Assembly (NCBI GenBank): GCA_002270295.1 | Contig: NISF01000009.1 | Coordinates: 1 to 64,000, forward strand | Reading direction: 5' to 3' | From: Enterobacter sp. 10-1 | GTDB taxonomy: Bacteria > Pseudomonadota > Gammaproteobacteria > Enterobacterales > Enterobacteriaceae | Length of the DNA stretch: 64,000 bases | Part shown: piece after piece, positions 17,435-27,294 of the stretch | Numbering within the stretch: position 1 is the first letter of the stretch | Layout: the number at the start of each line of letters is the position of its first letter | Made by a program: the position numbers and the translations under genes | The notes under the pieces: model-generated | What the model saw: only the letters and a program-made list of their open reading frames with translations | Told to the model about the DNA's origin: nothing | Database searches by the model: none

Positions 17435-18307
17435 TTATATAGGGTCGGGGTACGGCGCCAGGCGGGTATAGTTATTGCCCCGGGACAGCAGCATACGCTC
17501 AGTCACGCGTCGCTCAACCTCACGCTTCAGCGCATCATGATCGCCTCTGAAGCGGCCGGTAGAATATTCCCGGGTCAGCTGCTGACGAACACGCGTCTCG
17601 ATGTCCTTACGCTGGCGTGAAGCATCCCGTCGGGCGGTCGCTCGCTTCTGCCCATGAGATTTACGCTCGCTCTGATAGCTGCGGAAACGCTCGCGTACAA
17701 ATCGCCAGGATTTGGCGATCAGTTCATCCATTCCCAGTTGCGGCAGGCTTTGTTTTTTTCGTTGTTTGTTTTCCCATTCCACACGGCTACGACGTGCGGC
17801 CACGACAGCCACATCTGACACATCCAGAGCCTGGAAAAGAGCCGGCGTGAACGTCATATCCGTCGGGATGTTGCAGCCGATCTGCGGGTCATATTCCGTT
17901 GTATAGGTGATCAGACCCAGCTCGGACATAAACCGCAGCGCACGGGTCGCCCGCGAGATAGACAGGTTGCCACTGGCTGATTCCGTGGCCAGCCCGCACT
18001 CGATGGCCATATTGGTAATCGAGCGCTGTACTCGATTGGCCAGCGGATCATAATGAAAGCACATTGCCTGGAGAAGCGCGTCAATCGCACGCCGGCGAAG
18101 TACAGGAGGCATACGCCGACGCTTACCCAGTGAGCGGGCAAACGCAACATGGATTGAAAAATCAAAAGTGGAGGTAAAGCCTTCGGCTTTGGCCATCAGC
18201 TTACGACAAAACGGCAGTGTCTTTTTACCTTCACGCGCCAAAAAACGCGGTTCGGCATTTTTTACCTGAACGTAATGGAATGAATCTTTAGCATCCTGGT
18301 CAGTCAC
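17435..18307 (-). CDS. repA: IncFII-family replication initiator RepA
   Basis: 290-residue initiator of theta replication, acting on oriR to its left. It carries the family blocks [51 protein letters not shown] and the C-terminal [10 protein letters not shown], all close to RepA1 of R100/R1 but with a distinct N terminus. The start is GTG at 18,307, inside the overlapping tap stop, so translation depends on tap translation. Copy number control is by CopA RNA on the leader and by RepA2 on the promoter. Confidence 0.93.
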   Translation of the reverse strand: MTDQDAKDSFHYVQVKNAEPRFLAREGKKTLPFCRKLMAKAEGFTSTFDFSIHVAFARSLGKRRRMPPVLRRRAIDALLQAMCFHYDPLANRVQRSITNMAIECGLATESASGNLSISRATRALRFMSELGLITYTTEYDPQIGCNIPTDMTFTPALFQALDVSDVAVVAARRSRVEWENKQRKKQSLPQLGMDELIAKSWRFVRERFRSYQSERKSHGQKRATARRDASRQRKDIETRVRQQLTREYSTGRFRGDHDALKREVERRVTERMLLSRGNNYTRLAPYPDPI

Positions 18308-18371
18308 CGCTTCCTGCGCTTATGTTGCATGGAAGGAGTGAGCACAGAAGGTATTGAACTTTTCTGAGCAT
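18300..18371 (-). CDS. tap: Tap leader peptide for repA translation
   Basis: A 23-residue frame ([20 protein letters not shown] plus three residues) from ATG 18,371 ends at a TGA that overlaps the first codons of repA (GTGACTGA). It is clearly related to the R1 Tap peptide. In R1, ribosomes finishing tap open the structured repA start, and CopA RNA works by blocking tap translation. The same arrangement is visible here. Confidence 0.8.
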   Translation of the reverse strand: MLRKVQYLLCSLLPCNISAGSGD

Positions 18372-18382
18372 GAATCTATACT
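18354..18382 (+). promoter_or_regulatory. Promoter of the CopA antisense RNA
   Basis: TTGAAC (18,354-18,359) and TATACT (18,377-18,382) with 17-bp spacing, a near-consensus sigma-70 promoter reading against repA. Strong constitutive transcription of CopA is expected in IncFII control. Confidence 0.75.
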
Positions 18383-18387
18383 CCCTG

Positions 18388-18472
18388 CATAGAGCAACAG
18401 CTTCTATGCAGTTTAAGTAGGCCCCGGTAATCTTCTCTTCCGCCAAGTAGATAAAGATTATCGGGGTTTTTG
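18388..18472 (+). ncRNA. copA: CopA/RNAI antisense RNA controlling repA
   Basis: About 85 nt with a first stem-loop near the 5' end (CTGCATAG/CTATGCAG, 18,385-18,411) and a large terminator stem (18,422-18,434 with 18,454-18,466) followed by a run of T. The apical loop contains CGCCAA, so the complementary repA leader shows UUGG, a YUNR-type kissing loop as in R1 CopT. It pairs with the repA leader, prevents tap translation and hence RepA synthesis, and sets copy number and incompatibility. Confidence 0.8.
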
Positions 18473-18593
18473 CTTTCTGATTCTGGAAAAACCTTTCTAC
18501 AGAACCAAGTTCCCTGCCACCTTACGGCGTGGCCAGCCATGAAAATCTAAACTTTCAGTAATCTAGCACCACCCTCTTATACAAGCAAGGTTG

Positions 18594-18851
18594 TTATCCC
18601 ATAACGTTTTTTGACTCAGCATCCTGAATCAATTTGCTGAATAACTCGGCCTGGCTTAAGCCGCTTGATGCACACATTTCCAGAAATTTCGTTTTTAACT
18701 CGTTAGGAACAAGAATTTTAATTTCTTTGTGGGTTTCTCGCCTGCGTGCAACAAAATTCTGTTGCCGCTCAGAACCGCTCATTGGATGGCTTTTGCGCTG
18801 AGAGCGTTTTGAATTCTTTGAGGAAGAGATAACATCTTCTGGCTGTGGCAT
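18594..18851 (-). CDS. repA2: RepA2/CopB transcriptional repressor of repA
   Basis: 85 residues from the ATG with GGAG eight bases upstream (an upstream in-frame GTG would leave no spacing). It has a basic N terminus and a C-terminal LVPNELKTKFLEMCASSGLSQ region like the ribbon-helix-helix-type CopB of R1. It represses the downstream repA promoter, which lies between the two genes. Position and size are as in IncFII replicons. Confidence 0.85.
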   Translation of the reverse strand: MPQPEDVISSSKNSKRSQRKSHPMSGSERQQNFVARRRETHKEIKILVPNELKTKFLEMCASSGLSQAELFSKLIQDAESKNVMG

Positions 18852-19063
18852 ACCCACCTCTCCAGGTTACTGATTGAGTCTGAAAAGGAGAATACTACAA
18901 CTCTTACATATCCTGCAAATCAATAACTTACTTTCAATTTGAAAGATAATCTTTCTAAAATTTTAACTGCGGATATTGGTGAAGACGAAATTACAAAATA
19001 AAAGATAACGCTGTTGGCGCAGCGCTACCTTTTAAGCGAGGATTCTCAGTAGTAACAGAGCAT

Positions 19064-19600
19064 TTAATAAGTACTCCTCCAGTCCTCCCCCATCTCCCAC
19101 CTGGATTGCCAGTGCTGCAGGTAGGTCTCAGCCAGGATGGGATAATCCCGGATAACCAGTGCATTTTCTGAGTTACTGCGCACGGCTGCGCGGGAGAAAT
19201 TGAATGACCCAGTTTCCACGTTTCGACCGTCGGTGATGATGACCTTGTCATGCATGATTTTAAACTGGCTGACCGTACGCACAGGGATGCCGGCGTTGAC
19301 CAGCAAATTCATCGCTGCCGCACCGGCGCTCCCTTTCGCGTTATTTGCTTTCCAGTCGAGTACCACTTTCACATCCACACCCCGCTGCTTCGCCTGAATC
19401 AGCGAACGGGACACTTCCGGGGACGTGAAGGCGTATCCCATCAACCTGATACTCTCCTGTGCGGCATCGATGGTGTTCAGTACCAGTTGCAGCGCCGAAC
19501 CTTCCGGGGAAAATCCAGCCTGAACGGTTGGCTGGGCAACCACGCCGCCGGAGACCAGTAAACATACTGACAGAATTCCTGAAATGGCTGAATATTTCAT
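19064..19600 (-). CDS. Secreted phospholipase-D-fold endonuclease (Nuc-like)
   Basis: 178 residues with a signal peptide (about residues 1-22) and one HKD motif, H117-x-K119-x4-D124, followed by SFNFSRAA, the pattern of the bacterial Nuc/EndA branch that works as a dimer. Expected to be a periplasmic nonspecific nuclease. Similar genes sit between finO and the replicon in many IncF plasmids. A role in conjugation is not established. A DsbA-like gene ends only a few bases upstream, so the two are likely co-transcribed. Confidence 0.85.
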   Translation of the reverse strand: MKYSAISGILSVCLLVSGGVVAQPTVQAGFSPEGSALQLVLNTIDAAQESIRLMGYAFTSPEVSRSLIQAKQRGVDVKVVLDWKANNAKGSAGAAAMNLLVNAGIPVRTVSQFKIMHDKVIITDGRNVETGSFNFSRAAVRSNSENALVIRDYPILAETYLQHWQSRWEMGEDWRSTY

Positions 19601-19605
19601 ATACG

Positions 19606-20394
19606 TTATTTCCCCTGCGCTTTATTGATTGCCTTCTGGAGATTCTCAGCCTCGATCATGCCTGAAAATACGGTCGTATTTTCTTCCGAAGCACCATTAA
19701 CAGGCATAATAATGATGCCTGGCGTCCCCGTTAGGCCAATAGCTGTGGCTATTTTATTAATATCTTCCAGCGTACTGTTAATCGTATCGATTGTTTTGGC
19801 TTCAAACCTGGCACCCTCAGATACTTTATTGATGACATCTTTTGTTAGCTTCCCTTCATTAAGGCCGGTAGCATAAATACCATTGTGATATTTCAGATAT
19901 GCATCAGCCCCTTTTTCTTTCCAGACCTGGAGCCCTGTCTTTGCGGCCAACAACGATTCAGACCAGCGACTACCAAACACGGGCCACTCCATGAAGTAGT
20001 AACGAACATGTGCATTGTTCTTCATCACTTTCTCCAGCTCCGGAGCCAGCCGACTACACCAGATACACTGATAATCAAAGAACTCGGCGACCATCACCGT
20101 TGCGTCAGAAGGACCATAAGACGGGATACTGTTATTCCCCTGAATGATCGACGCATAGGCTAATGCTGCCCTTTTCAGGCTGGCGGTTTGTTTCTCCTGC
20201 TGCTGTTCCTGCAGTTTCTCACTCATCTGAATCAGAATGTCGGGATGCGCACGCATATAATCAGCGGCTAATTCACCGATCCTTTCCTCCTGTGCCGGAG
20301 TAAATAAATCTGGCGTCATATTTTCTTGTGCGAAACTATTTGTTATTCCGCTGACAAATACAGCCGACATCAGTAATACCGATTTAAGTTTCAT
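19606..20394 (-). CDS. Periplasmic DsbA-family thiol oxidoreductase
   Basis: 262 residues. Signal peptide (1-22), then a helical N-terminal stalk rich in Gln/Glu (about 35-75) as in Com1/ScsC-type trimerising relatives, then a thioredoxin fold with the active site C110-IW-C113 and a cis-Pro loop (TGTPGI). The start is the ATG with AAGGA upstream; an upstream in-frame start lacks one. Many transfer proteins of this plasmid are Cys-rich (TraN, TraU, TraH, TraV), so a disulfide role in mating apparatus assembly is plausible but inferred. Confidence 0.8.
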   Translation of the reverse strand: MKLKSVLLMSAVFVSGITNSFAQENMTPDLFTPAQEERIGELAADYMRAHPDILIQMSEKLQEQQQEKQTASLKRAALAYASIIQGNNSIPSYGPSDATVMVAEFFDYQCIWCSRLAPELEKVMKNNAHVRYYFMEWPVFGSRWSESLLAAKTGLQVWKEKGADAYLKYHNGIYATGLNEGKLTKDVINKVSEGARFEAKTIDTINSTLEDINKIATAIGLTGTPGIIIMPVNGASEENTTVFSGMIEAENLQKAINKAQGK

Positions 20395-20512
20395 GTTTAT
20401 TCCTTTAAAAACGGGTGATTTAAAAAACAACAATAACAACCCACCGAAGAATTTAAATCCTCTGGCAGGTCATTATGCAGTAAACAGATCGTTCTATTGG
20501 TGGGGGGATATT

Positions 20513-21103
20513 TTAAACAACGTTATTCTGTTTTCGGACCGTCTGTCGGTGCTGACGGATCATACGTTCACGGGCATATTCCGCCTCTTCTTCAGAGACC
20601 GTCGCGACGATTTGCCCATGAATATCATACCGCGGCGCGCCGGGTTGCATAACAGACAGATAAAGGTCCGATCGTGTCAGGCTTTTAAGGCACTTAATGA
20701 CCTGCTTATGAGAGAGTGGCAGGTCCCGCTGCGCAATATCGGCAAACAGCTGCTCTCGCATCCCCGTCGCCAGCAGACGCGGCGAGTCACCGTCAAACAG
20801 TTGTGGCCAGAACGCTTTCAGGGTCATGCTGGCCTGGTCCGGCGGCAGTAAACGAAGATAACGTACCGGGGGGGGGGGCCTGACCGCTTTCACAGCCTCC
20901 GGTGCTGGCTGGCTGGCGGCGGCTTCAGCAGCCTGTTTAGCCTGTGCCAGCTTTTCTTTCTTCAGCTTCCAGGCCGGAGGCGTCGTGACTACCACCACTT
21001 TTTTTCGCCGTACCACACCAGGCGTGTCAACGGACCCGGCCGCTGCGGTATCCGCTGCCGGCTTTCTTTTCAGACTCAGTACAGGGCGTTTTTCTTCAGT
21101 CAT
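20513..21103 (-). CDS. finO: FinO fertility-inhibition RNA chaperone
   Basis: 196-residue ProQ/FinO-domain protein that protects FinP and promotes its pairing with traJ mRNA, repressing transfer. The basic N-terminal helix region (KKEKLAQAKQAAEA) and the FinO core (AFWPQLFDGDSPRLLATGMR, LPLSHKQVIKCLKSL) are intact. The coding strand contains an uninterrupted C11 tract (20,868-20,878) at codons for Pro-Pro-Pro-Pro; the frame is open with eleven bases. Slippage there would truncate FinO. Confidence 0.92.
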   Translation of the reverse strand: MTEEKRPVLSLKRKPAADTAAAGSVDTPGVVRRKKVVVVTTPPAWKLKKEKLAQAKQAAEAAASQPAPEAVKAVRPPPPVRYLRLLPPDQASMTLKAFWPQLFDGDSPRLLATGMREQLFADIAQRDLPLSHKQVIKCLKSLTRSDLYLSVMQPGAPRYDIHGQIVATVSEEEAEYARERMIRQHRQTVRKQNNVV

Positions 21104-21227
21104 AGTTTCGTTTTACTATCCTGCCAGGAACCAGGCTATAAGATACGTGAACACGGCCGACAGCGCATCTATTCAGGACGCCGGGCCTCGTTCCTCTTTT
21201 ACCGCCCGGACTTCGGCCAGGGATTTT

Positions 21228-21953
21228 TTACATCGAGGCAACGATCCCCAGCACCGCCAGATGTACGGCATAAAACATCACAAAAAAGTGCCGCGGCCAG
21301 AAGCGCGGGATAGAACGACCGAGGTCAGAACAGACCGCCAGGACCAGTAAAGCGACCATCAGGCCGGCGACAGACTGGGTGATATCATGAATATTCATCA
21401 GCATGACCATGACAGCCCACAGCACAGCATACCCGATTCGCTCTACCGGCTCTTTCGCCCGGCAAAGCCGCCAGCTGTTGATCAGCATGAAGACCCCGGC
21501 CAGACCGTAGCTGTCGGCAGACAAGGGGAGCCAGGCCACGACCAGCGCAATCGCCAGCAAAACATCATTGCGGGTCTGCAGACTGAACCAGCGCAGCGCC
21601 TGGCCGGTGACCGCAAAGCTAAACAGGATATTCCCCATGTACCACGGGTACCCGATGAGAATAAAGGAGCCCTGGGCGATCAGCGCCCAGCACCACAGAC
21701 TGTTCAGCTGTGTCTGACGGATCTGCCCGTGACGCGCCAGGTTCATTCCCCAGACCAGACCAAACAGAGGAAAACAGCCTCTCCCCAGCAGGCGCATGAG
21801 CTCATTATTCCCGGCCAGTAGCAAACCTGTGTGATCGACAACCATCAACACCAGCGCCACCGTTTTGATGATATCCGTCTGTCCTGGCGTCCAGGTCAAC
21901 AGCCTCTGCAGCCAGAGGTCGACGGCGTTGAGTCGGGTTTCGTGCGTTGCCAT
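21228..21953 (-). CDS. traX: TraX pilin N-acetyltransferase
   Basis: 241-residue polytopic inner-membrane protein (VLMVVDHTGLLLAGNNELMR, then about eight spans) of the TraX acyltransferase family. In F it acetylates the N terminus of mature TraA. Here mature TraA should begin with Thr rather than Ala. Located between traI and finO, as in F. Confidence 0.9.
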   Translation of the reverse strand: MATHETRLNAVDLWLQRLLTWTPGQTDIIKTVALVLMVVDHTGLLLAGNNELMRLLGRGCFPLFGLVWGMNLARHGQIRQTQLNSLWCWALIAQGSFILIGYPWYMGNILFSFAVTGQALRWFSLQTRNDVLLAIALVVAWLPLSADSYGLAGVFMLINSWRLCRAKEPVERIGYAVLWAVMVMLMNIHDITQSVAGLMVALLVLAVCSDLGRSIPRFWPRHFFVMFYAVHLAVLGIVASM

Positions 21954-22035
21954 ATTCGATTCCTTTTAACAGCGCCCCGGCAAGGTACCCGATTTTAATC
22001 GGGGAGGATGCCGGAGCAGACAAGCCGCAGGCGCG

Positions 22036-25000
22036 TCAGTCGCCCCCGAGCGTTTTCTCTCGATTCAAATCCCGGACCATATCCCGTTCCATCTGCTGCA
22101 GACGGTCTCGCTGGAGATTTTCGGAAACCACCTGCTGTACCGCCTGGGCCTTCTCCCTTCCCTCCAGATCGTCCGGCAGGGTCAGCCGTTCTCCCTGCGT
22201 TTTTTGTCCCTCCATCCCCCGGATAACATCATCAATAACCGTCTTAACCTGGCCCTCAGGTCCCCGCTGTTTATCGTCTTCTCCGGCGACTTCCCGGGCA
22301 GTTCGCTCCGCCTGTTTCTCCACTTCCTGCCGTTGTGCCTCATCAGCCACTTTCTGCGCCAGCACCTCCGGCGGGAGTGGGATCTCAACGGGATCAGCCC
22401 CTGGAGCCTGGGTTATCTTGTCTGCCCATATGCCTCCGCCGGTGATCGCCCCCGGATTCCAGGGGCGGTCATCGCCGGCAAGGCGAACCACCACGCCGCT
22501 GTCAGGATGCTCGCGAGCCACCCTGACGCCCTCGCCCATATTCTCTGCCAGCAGACTCTCCCCGTTCCGGCTGCCCTGTAGCGCCACAAACCGGGCGTCT
22601 TCGTTACCCATGACGCGCCCTTCACCGCCGATCACCTGCAGACGTCCGTCGCTATCCGTCAGCGGACTGAGCCAGATACCGGCTTCTTTCCCGTTTTTGT
22701 CGAATGCCGGCAACGCCACGTGCGGCTGAGGGTACTTTTTGCCCGGCGAAATGAATTTCCCCGGGGACTTTCCGCGCGCCAACCCCGACTGCTGCAGTGC
22801 TGCCCGTCCTGCCGCGCTTTCATCCAGGGGGCGAGCCCGGCTGAGCAACTGGTCCGCGGTTTTCACTGCCCGGTCGTTACGTGGCTCAAGAATATCGTGG
22901 GCCGTGGCTTTCGACCGGGAGGCCTGAATGGCTTCGATCCACCCTTCCCGATTGTCGGTGTAGACCTGGACGTGCTGTTTCATACGCGATAACCCGACAT
23001 AGGCGGATTCGAAACTGGCCATCTGCTTCCGCCCACCCGCCACGCCTTCCAGCGCTATCGCATACGGCTCGCTGGCACCCTGCGCCCCGTGGGCCGTGAT
23101 GGCGTACGCGAGATCAATGTGTCGCTGGGCTTCATCCTCCATCGGATTCAGTGTGCGGGTATTTTTTCCGTCTGAGAGCGTGACACTGTCACCAGAAACA
23201 GATTTCACCTCCCATACACTATTGGCGACGTACCCGCGCTCTGGATCGCTTTTGCTAAAGCGCATACGGTCACCCTGAGACACGGTGATGTCTTCCCGGC
23301 GATATAACGTCACGCCCTCCACCGACGCCTCACGAGGAGAGATAAACCGCTCCTTTCCTTCACTGCCTGTCAGGGTGATAAGCTGATTTTCTTTATCCAC
23401 GCTCCCGATACGGTGGTAGGCATTGTCAACCAGGGCCACGGCCCCATAGTGAGCGGTCCAGGTCGACAGTCTGCGCAGTTCACCGTCGCGAATGTTGGTC
23501 GTGACCAGCACCGGCAGGGTAACTTCTTCCCTCCCGACTTCACCGTTCTCCAGCCGTGCATCGTGTATAAGGCTGTTCAGCGCCCGGCGGTCATTATTGA
23601 GATGGGTGATAATCAACGTCTGTGACTGCGCCTCCGGGGTACGGCCGGTATAGTCCATCACCAGCGCCCCGTACAGTGTGGTGGGCTGGTCTGCCGGCAC
23701 GCTTTCTCCCTTTTTCAGCGCGACCTCTATCGCTTTCTCCTGCGCGGGGGTGAATTGCGTGACGGAATTCTCCGGCGCCCAGGCATCCGCTTTTCTCGGC
23801 ACCTGCTCCGGGGTGACCTGTTCAATCGTGGTCAGCGCGCTGTTCACGTCCCGGTCAATGAGGCTGTAGACCGCCGGTCGCAGTTCCGGTACCTGGCGCA
23901 CGATTTCTTTCATAATGGCCACATCCGCGGCGCTGCGCTGCTGCATCAGCCTGAACGGCTGCCCCGGCGCAATGGACTGCAGCTGGTCGGTATCACCGCT
24001 GAGTACCGCGCGTCCTCCTCCGGCCGCAATCAGGGAGAGGGCTTTCGCGGTGTCTGCCAGCCCCACCATCGAGCTCTCATCGAGCAGAAACAGCGTGTTG
24101 CTGAAATCCGGTGTCTGGCCATTACGCTGCAGGAGCTGCGTGTCGTGCAGGAACGAGGCGGTGGTCTGCGCATCCACGCCGGCGCTCTGCATTTCCCCGA
24201 CCGCACGGTGTGTCGGACCGAGACCGATAACGCGCGGGCGGGTCTCTTCCGGCAGCAGGTCGATGGCACCTGTCACCGCCCGGAACTGGGTTGTTTTCCC
24301 CACCCCGGCATAGCCCTGAACGACCGTGAAGCGGTCAGATGTCTCCAGGATCATGCGGGTCGCCGCACGTTGTCCGGAGGTCAGGTCCGTCATCAGGCTG
24401 GCCGGCACGCGGTCCATCAGCGGTTGCATCGCCGCTTTCCCTTCGAGTACCCGGGTCAGCACACTCTTTTCTGCATCCCAGGTCTGGCGGGAAATCAGCA
24501 GGTCGTTGCCGTGACCGGGCGCCACCGGCACACTCAGCAGACTGCCCGCCCTAATCTGCGCGTGAATGGACCGGTCAATATCCACCATAGGGACCTTACA
24601 TCCCCCGTCGAATTCCATTGCTGTGGACAGCAGCTGCGGACGCGTGAAGGTCAGGTTGTTGCTTTCCAGTAAGGGAATGGAAAGGTGAATGGCCTGCTCT
24701 GCCGGGGAGTGAAGGCCTGCTTTTTGCTGCGCAATGGCCGCATCCAGTTCTGTCTCGCCAGAACGGGCCTTCAGCTGCTCTGTGACCACGCTGAAGGCGG
24801 TATGACGCGCCAGCTTCTCTGTAGTGCGGGCCGCATCCTGTGCGGAGTAAAGCCGGATATGGCTGCCGCTCTGCGCCAGCTGGTTCAGCGTGGCATTATC
24901 CAGCTCACGCTGCGTCACCGAGGCAAAGACCGTTGCCGTCTCGCTGACCGACCTGCCGGGGCTTTCCACCCAACCGTGCCCGACCTTGATACCGTCGAAC

Positions 25001-27294
25001 GGTCCGGCGCCCACAGCCAGGGTCTGGGGGGGGTTCTGCCCGGGGCGCTGCACTGTCAGCTGCCCGCCCTCCGCTTTCAGTACCGTGACACCCTCGCCCC
25101 CTTTCAGCCGCGTCTCAGGAATTTTCCCCAGCACCGCCAGACGTTCACCTTCCGCTACCGGTAGCTTATCGGCCCGAAACAGCGTCCACTGGCTGTCGAC
25201 GGCAGAAACCTTCATATCCAGACGTTCCCCCTCTTTGTCCCTGAGGGTCAGCATATTGCTGCTGGCGGTCACCCGATCGATCACAAAACGGTCATGCATT
25301 CGGGTTTCCGGGTCCCAGCGCTCCATCACCATTCCTTCCCGGTAGTAGTCCCGGACACCGCGACTTTTGCTGTCCAGCCAGACCGGCGTCAGCACGGTGA
25401 CCGTCATATCCTTCTCACCCAGTACGCCCTCACTTTTGAGCGTTTCCCGGATGAGCCCGTTCAGTATGCCCTGTTCACGGCTCCCGCTGATTTGCGCCAC
25501 GCTTTCCTGCCCTTCGCGTACGCTGGCGGCAAACTCCTGCGCCAGGCGGCTGTAACGCGCGCCCTTTTCCGGCTCACTGATGATGTCCGCAGTCGCCTGC
25601 TTTCCGCCCTGCCAGCGATAAGTATTTACCCCGCTCTCTTTCAGTACTGTCAGCGCGCTGCCGGTACCGCTGCGCTTCCCGCTGTCGGAGAGCAGGACCT
25701 GAACGTTATGACGCATGGCGCCATCCAGCATGGACAACGTTTCCTTCAGGCTCATCTTCTCCGCTTGGTCAACGATAAGTGTCCCGCCCGGGATGAAGGC
25801 GGTTCCGTCCTGCAGGGCAGATTTCCCGGTCACCGTTTCCCCTGCCAGCCGCGCATCCGCAGACAGAAACTCCCGCGATCGGTTGTCAGCCGCAATGATG
25901 TGCACATCTCGCCCTTGCTCCCGGGCCATCAGGGTTAACTCAGCCACCCGCTCACGCTGGCCAGCCGCGCCGCCCTGGCCGGAGACAATTCCCATTGTTG
26001 GCCGGTCCTGGGCCAGCACACTGACGGCATCGCTGAACGGTGACTGGCGCACAACAGCGGTATCTGGCGTAACGGAAACATGATTCTGGCGCTGGATCTC
26101 CTGGCTCAGCGCTTTAACGGATAATTCGTCCAGGACATGGATGTTTGAGGTAAAGAGGCCTTTCTCGCGGTCGAGCGGGATCAGCTGCTCACGTTCAATC
26201 GCCGCATCGATACCCGTCCTCGCCTGCTCAAACACGCCGGGTTTGGCTTCCAGCTGGCTGACCGTGCGGGCCAGCAGGTCGGCATACGTGAACTGCACCT
26301 TGCGGTCGCTGAGACCGGCAATCGCCTTCGTCACCACATCGCTGATATCGGGGACGTCCGTTTTCACCGGACTGGCGGGCGCGCCGGCGATGTCTGTCGC
26401 GCGCTTATCGGCATCCTCGCGGTAACCGCGCATGTCGAACCCGGTCTCTTTGAGGGTATTCACCCACTCGACCATCTTCTCTGCCGGGTCGAGGGTTTCT
26501 TTGGATTTACGGGTATCGAGCGCGGCGACATCCCGGGACTTCAGGGACGCATCGGGCCCTGCGGCTTCCCTGACCTCCTGGGTGCGGGTGGAAAAAGGCT
26601 CGACCGGCACCTCTTTCATTTCCCACATGCCGTGCTTGCCTACGACTTCGGTTTCATACCCGAGCTTTTCCACCAGGGGTTTCAGCACTTCACGGTATAT
26701 TTTTCCAAAAGCGAGCTGGTTGGCATACACGTTCTCAATGAAGCCGGTTTTACCGACCGTGTCGGTCCCCAGCGACTGCCATTTATCGCCGTTCTGCGTG
26801 GCATTGATCACCACGGCATGGGTATGCAACTGGGGCTCCTGATTACGGTTCGTATCGTGGTTGAATTTCGCCACAATGAGGTTACCGGTCAGCACGGTTT
26901 CACTTTTTCCGTCCGTCATGACCCGGGTCGCAGCCAGCGTTTCAATCTGTTTTACGGCTTCGGTAACGGCCTGATTGTGGGCATCAATCAGGCGCTTATC
27001 CCCGCCGATCATGGCCATGACAGACACGCTTTTGGGGGCGGAGAAGGTCAGATCGTAACCTGGCCGGTGTTTGTTCACGCCATCCTGCATCCGGGTCAGG
27101 TCGCTGCCGTCCGGCAACTTCCCTTTCAGCAGGTCCGTGAATACCTGCTTATCCACCTTCCCGTCCAGCCCCAGCGCCTCCGCCCCCTTTCCCTGCCAGC
27201 GCTCATCCATGCTCCCGATAACGTAATAGTTATCCTTGTCTGTATAGTAATTGCCGGCGCTCCCCGCGGACTTTACCGAACCAATCGACATCAT
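22036..27294 (-). CDS. traI: TraI conjugative relaxase/helicase
   Basis: 1,752 residues. N-terminal HUH relaxase with Y16/Y17 and Y23/Y24 and metal ligands H146, H157, H159 in the same positions as in F TraI. A central vestigial helicase region is followed by an active 5'-3' SF1 helicase (Walker A GYAGVGKTTQ near residue 995). The C-terminal domain binds the secretion and oriT partners. It nicks oriT at 53,689/53,690, stays on the 5' end of the T-strand and unwinds it. Its start overlaps the traD stop by one base. Confidence 0.96.
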   Translation of the reverse strand: MMSIGSVKSAGSAGNYYTDKDNYYVIGSMDERWQGKGAEALGLDGKVDKQVFTDLLKGKLPDGSDLTRMQDGVNKHRPGYDLTFSAPKSVSVMAMIGGDKRLIDAHNQAVTEAVKQIETLAATRVMTDGKSETVLTGNLIVAKFNHDTNRNQEPQLHTHAVVINATQNGDKWQSLGTDTVGKTGFIENVYANQLAFGKIYREVLKPLVEKLGYETEVVGKHGMWEMKEVPVEPFSTRTQEVREAAGPDASLKSRDVAALDTRKSKETLDPAEKMVEWVNTLKETGFDMRGYREDADKRATDIAGAPASPVKTDVPDISDVVTKAIAGLSDRKVQFTYADLLARTVSQLEAKPGVFEQARTGIDAAIEREQLIPLDREKGLFTSNIHVLDELSVKALSQEIQRQNHVSVTPDTAVVRQSPFSDAVSVLAQDRPTMGIVSGQGGAAGQRERVAELTLMAREQGRDVHIIAADNRSREFLSADARLAGETVTGKSALQDGTAFIPGGTLIVDQAEKMSLKETLSMLDGAMRHNVQVLLSDSGKRSGTGSALTVLKESGVNTYRWQGGKQATADIISEPEKGARYSRLAQEFAASVREGQESVAQISGSREQGILNGLIRETLKSEGVLGEKDMTVTVLTPVWLDSKSRGVRDYYREGMVMERWDPETRMHDRFVIDRVTASSNMLTLRDKEGERLDMKVSAVDSQWTLFRADKLPVAEGERLAVLGKIPETRLKGGEGVTVLKAEGGQLTVQRPGQNPPQTLAVGAGPFDGIKVGHGWVESPGRSVSETATVFASVTQRELDNATLNQLAQSGSHIRLYSAQDAARTTEKLARHTAFSVVTEQLKARSGETELDAAIAQQKAGLHSPAEQAIHLSIPLLESNNLTFTRPQLLSTAMEFDGGCKVPMVDIDRSIHAQIRAGSLLSVPVAPGHGNDLLISRQTWDAEKSVLTRVLEGKAAMQPLMDRVPASLMTDLTSGQRAATRMILETSDRFTVVQGYAGVGKTTQFRAVTGAIDLLPEETRPRVIGLGPTHRAVGEMQSAGVDAQTTASFLHDTQLLQRNGQTPDFSNTLFLLDESSMVGLADTAKALSLIAAGGGRAVLSGDTDQLQSIAPGQPFRLMQQRSAADVAIMKEIVRQVPELRPAVYSLIDRDVNSALTTIEQVTPEQVPRKADAWAPENSVTQFTPAQEKAIEVALKKGESVPADQPTTLYGALVMDYTGRTPEAQSQTLIITHLNNDRRALNSLIHDARLENGEVGREEVTLPVLVTTNIRDGELRRLSTWTAHYGAVALVDNAYHRIGSVDKENQLITLTGSEGKERFISPREASVEGVTLYRREDITVSQGDRMRFSKSDPERGYVANSVWEVKSVSGDSVTLSDGKNTRTLNPMEDEAQRHIDLAYAITAHGAQGASEPYAIALEGVAGGRKQMASFESAYVGLSRMKQHVQVYTDNREGWIEAIQASRSKATAHDILEPRNDRAVKTADQLLSRARPLDESAAGRAALQQSGLARGKSPGKFISPGKKYPQPHVALPAFDKNGKEAGIWLSPLTDSDGRLQVIGGEGRVMGNEDARFVALQGSRNGESLLAENMGEGVRVAREHPDSGVVVRLAGDDRPWNPGAITGGGIWADKITQAPGADPVEIPLPPEVLAQKVADEAQRQEVEKQAERTAREVAGEDDKQRGPEGQVKTVIDDVIRGMEGQKTQGERLTLPDDLEGREKAQAVQQVVSENLQRDRLQQMERDMVRDLNREKTLGGD

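Noticed and set aside
17255..17620. 121-codon plus-strand frame over the repA end
   Set aside because: Overlaps the conserved C terminus of RepA and the origin; no ribosome site or family.
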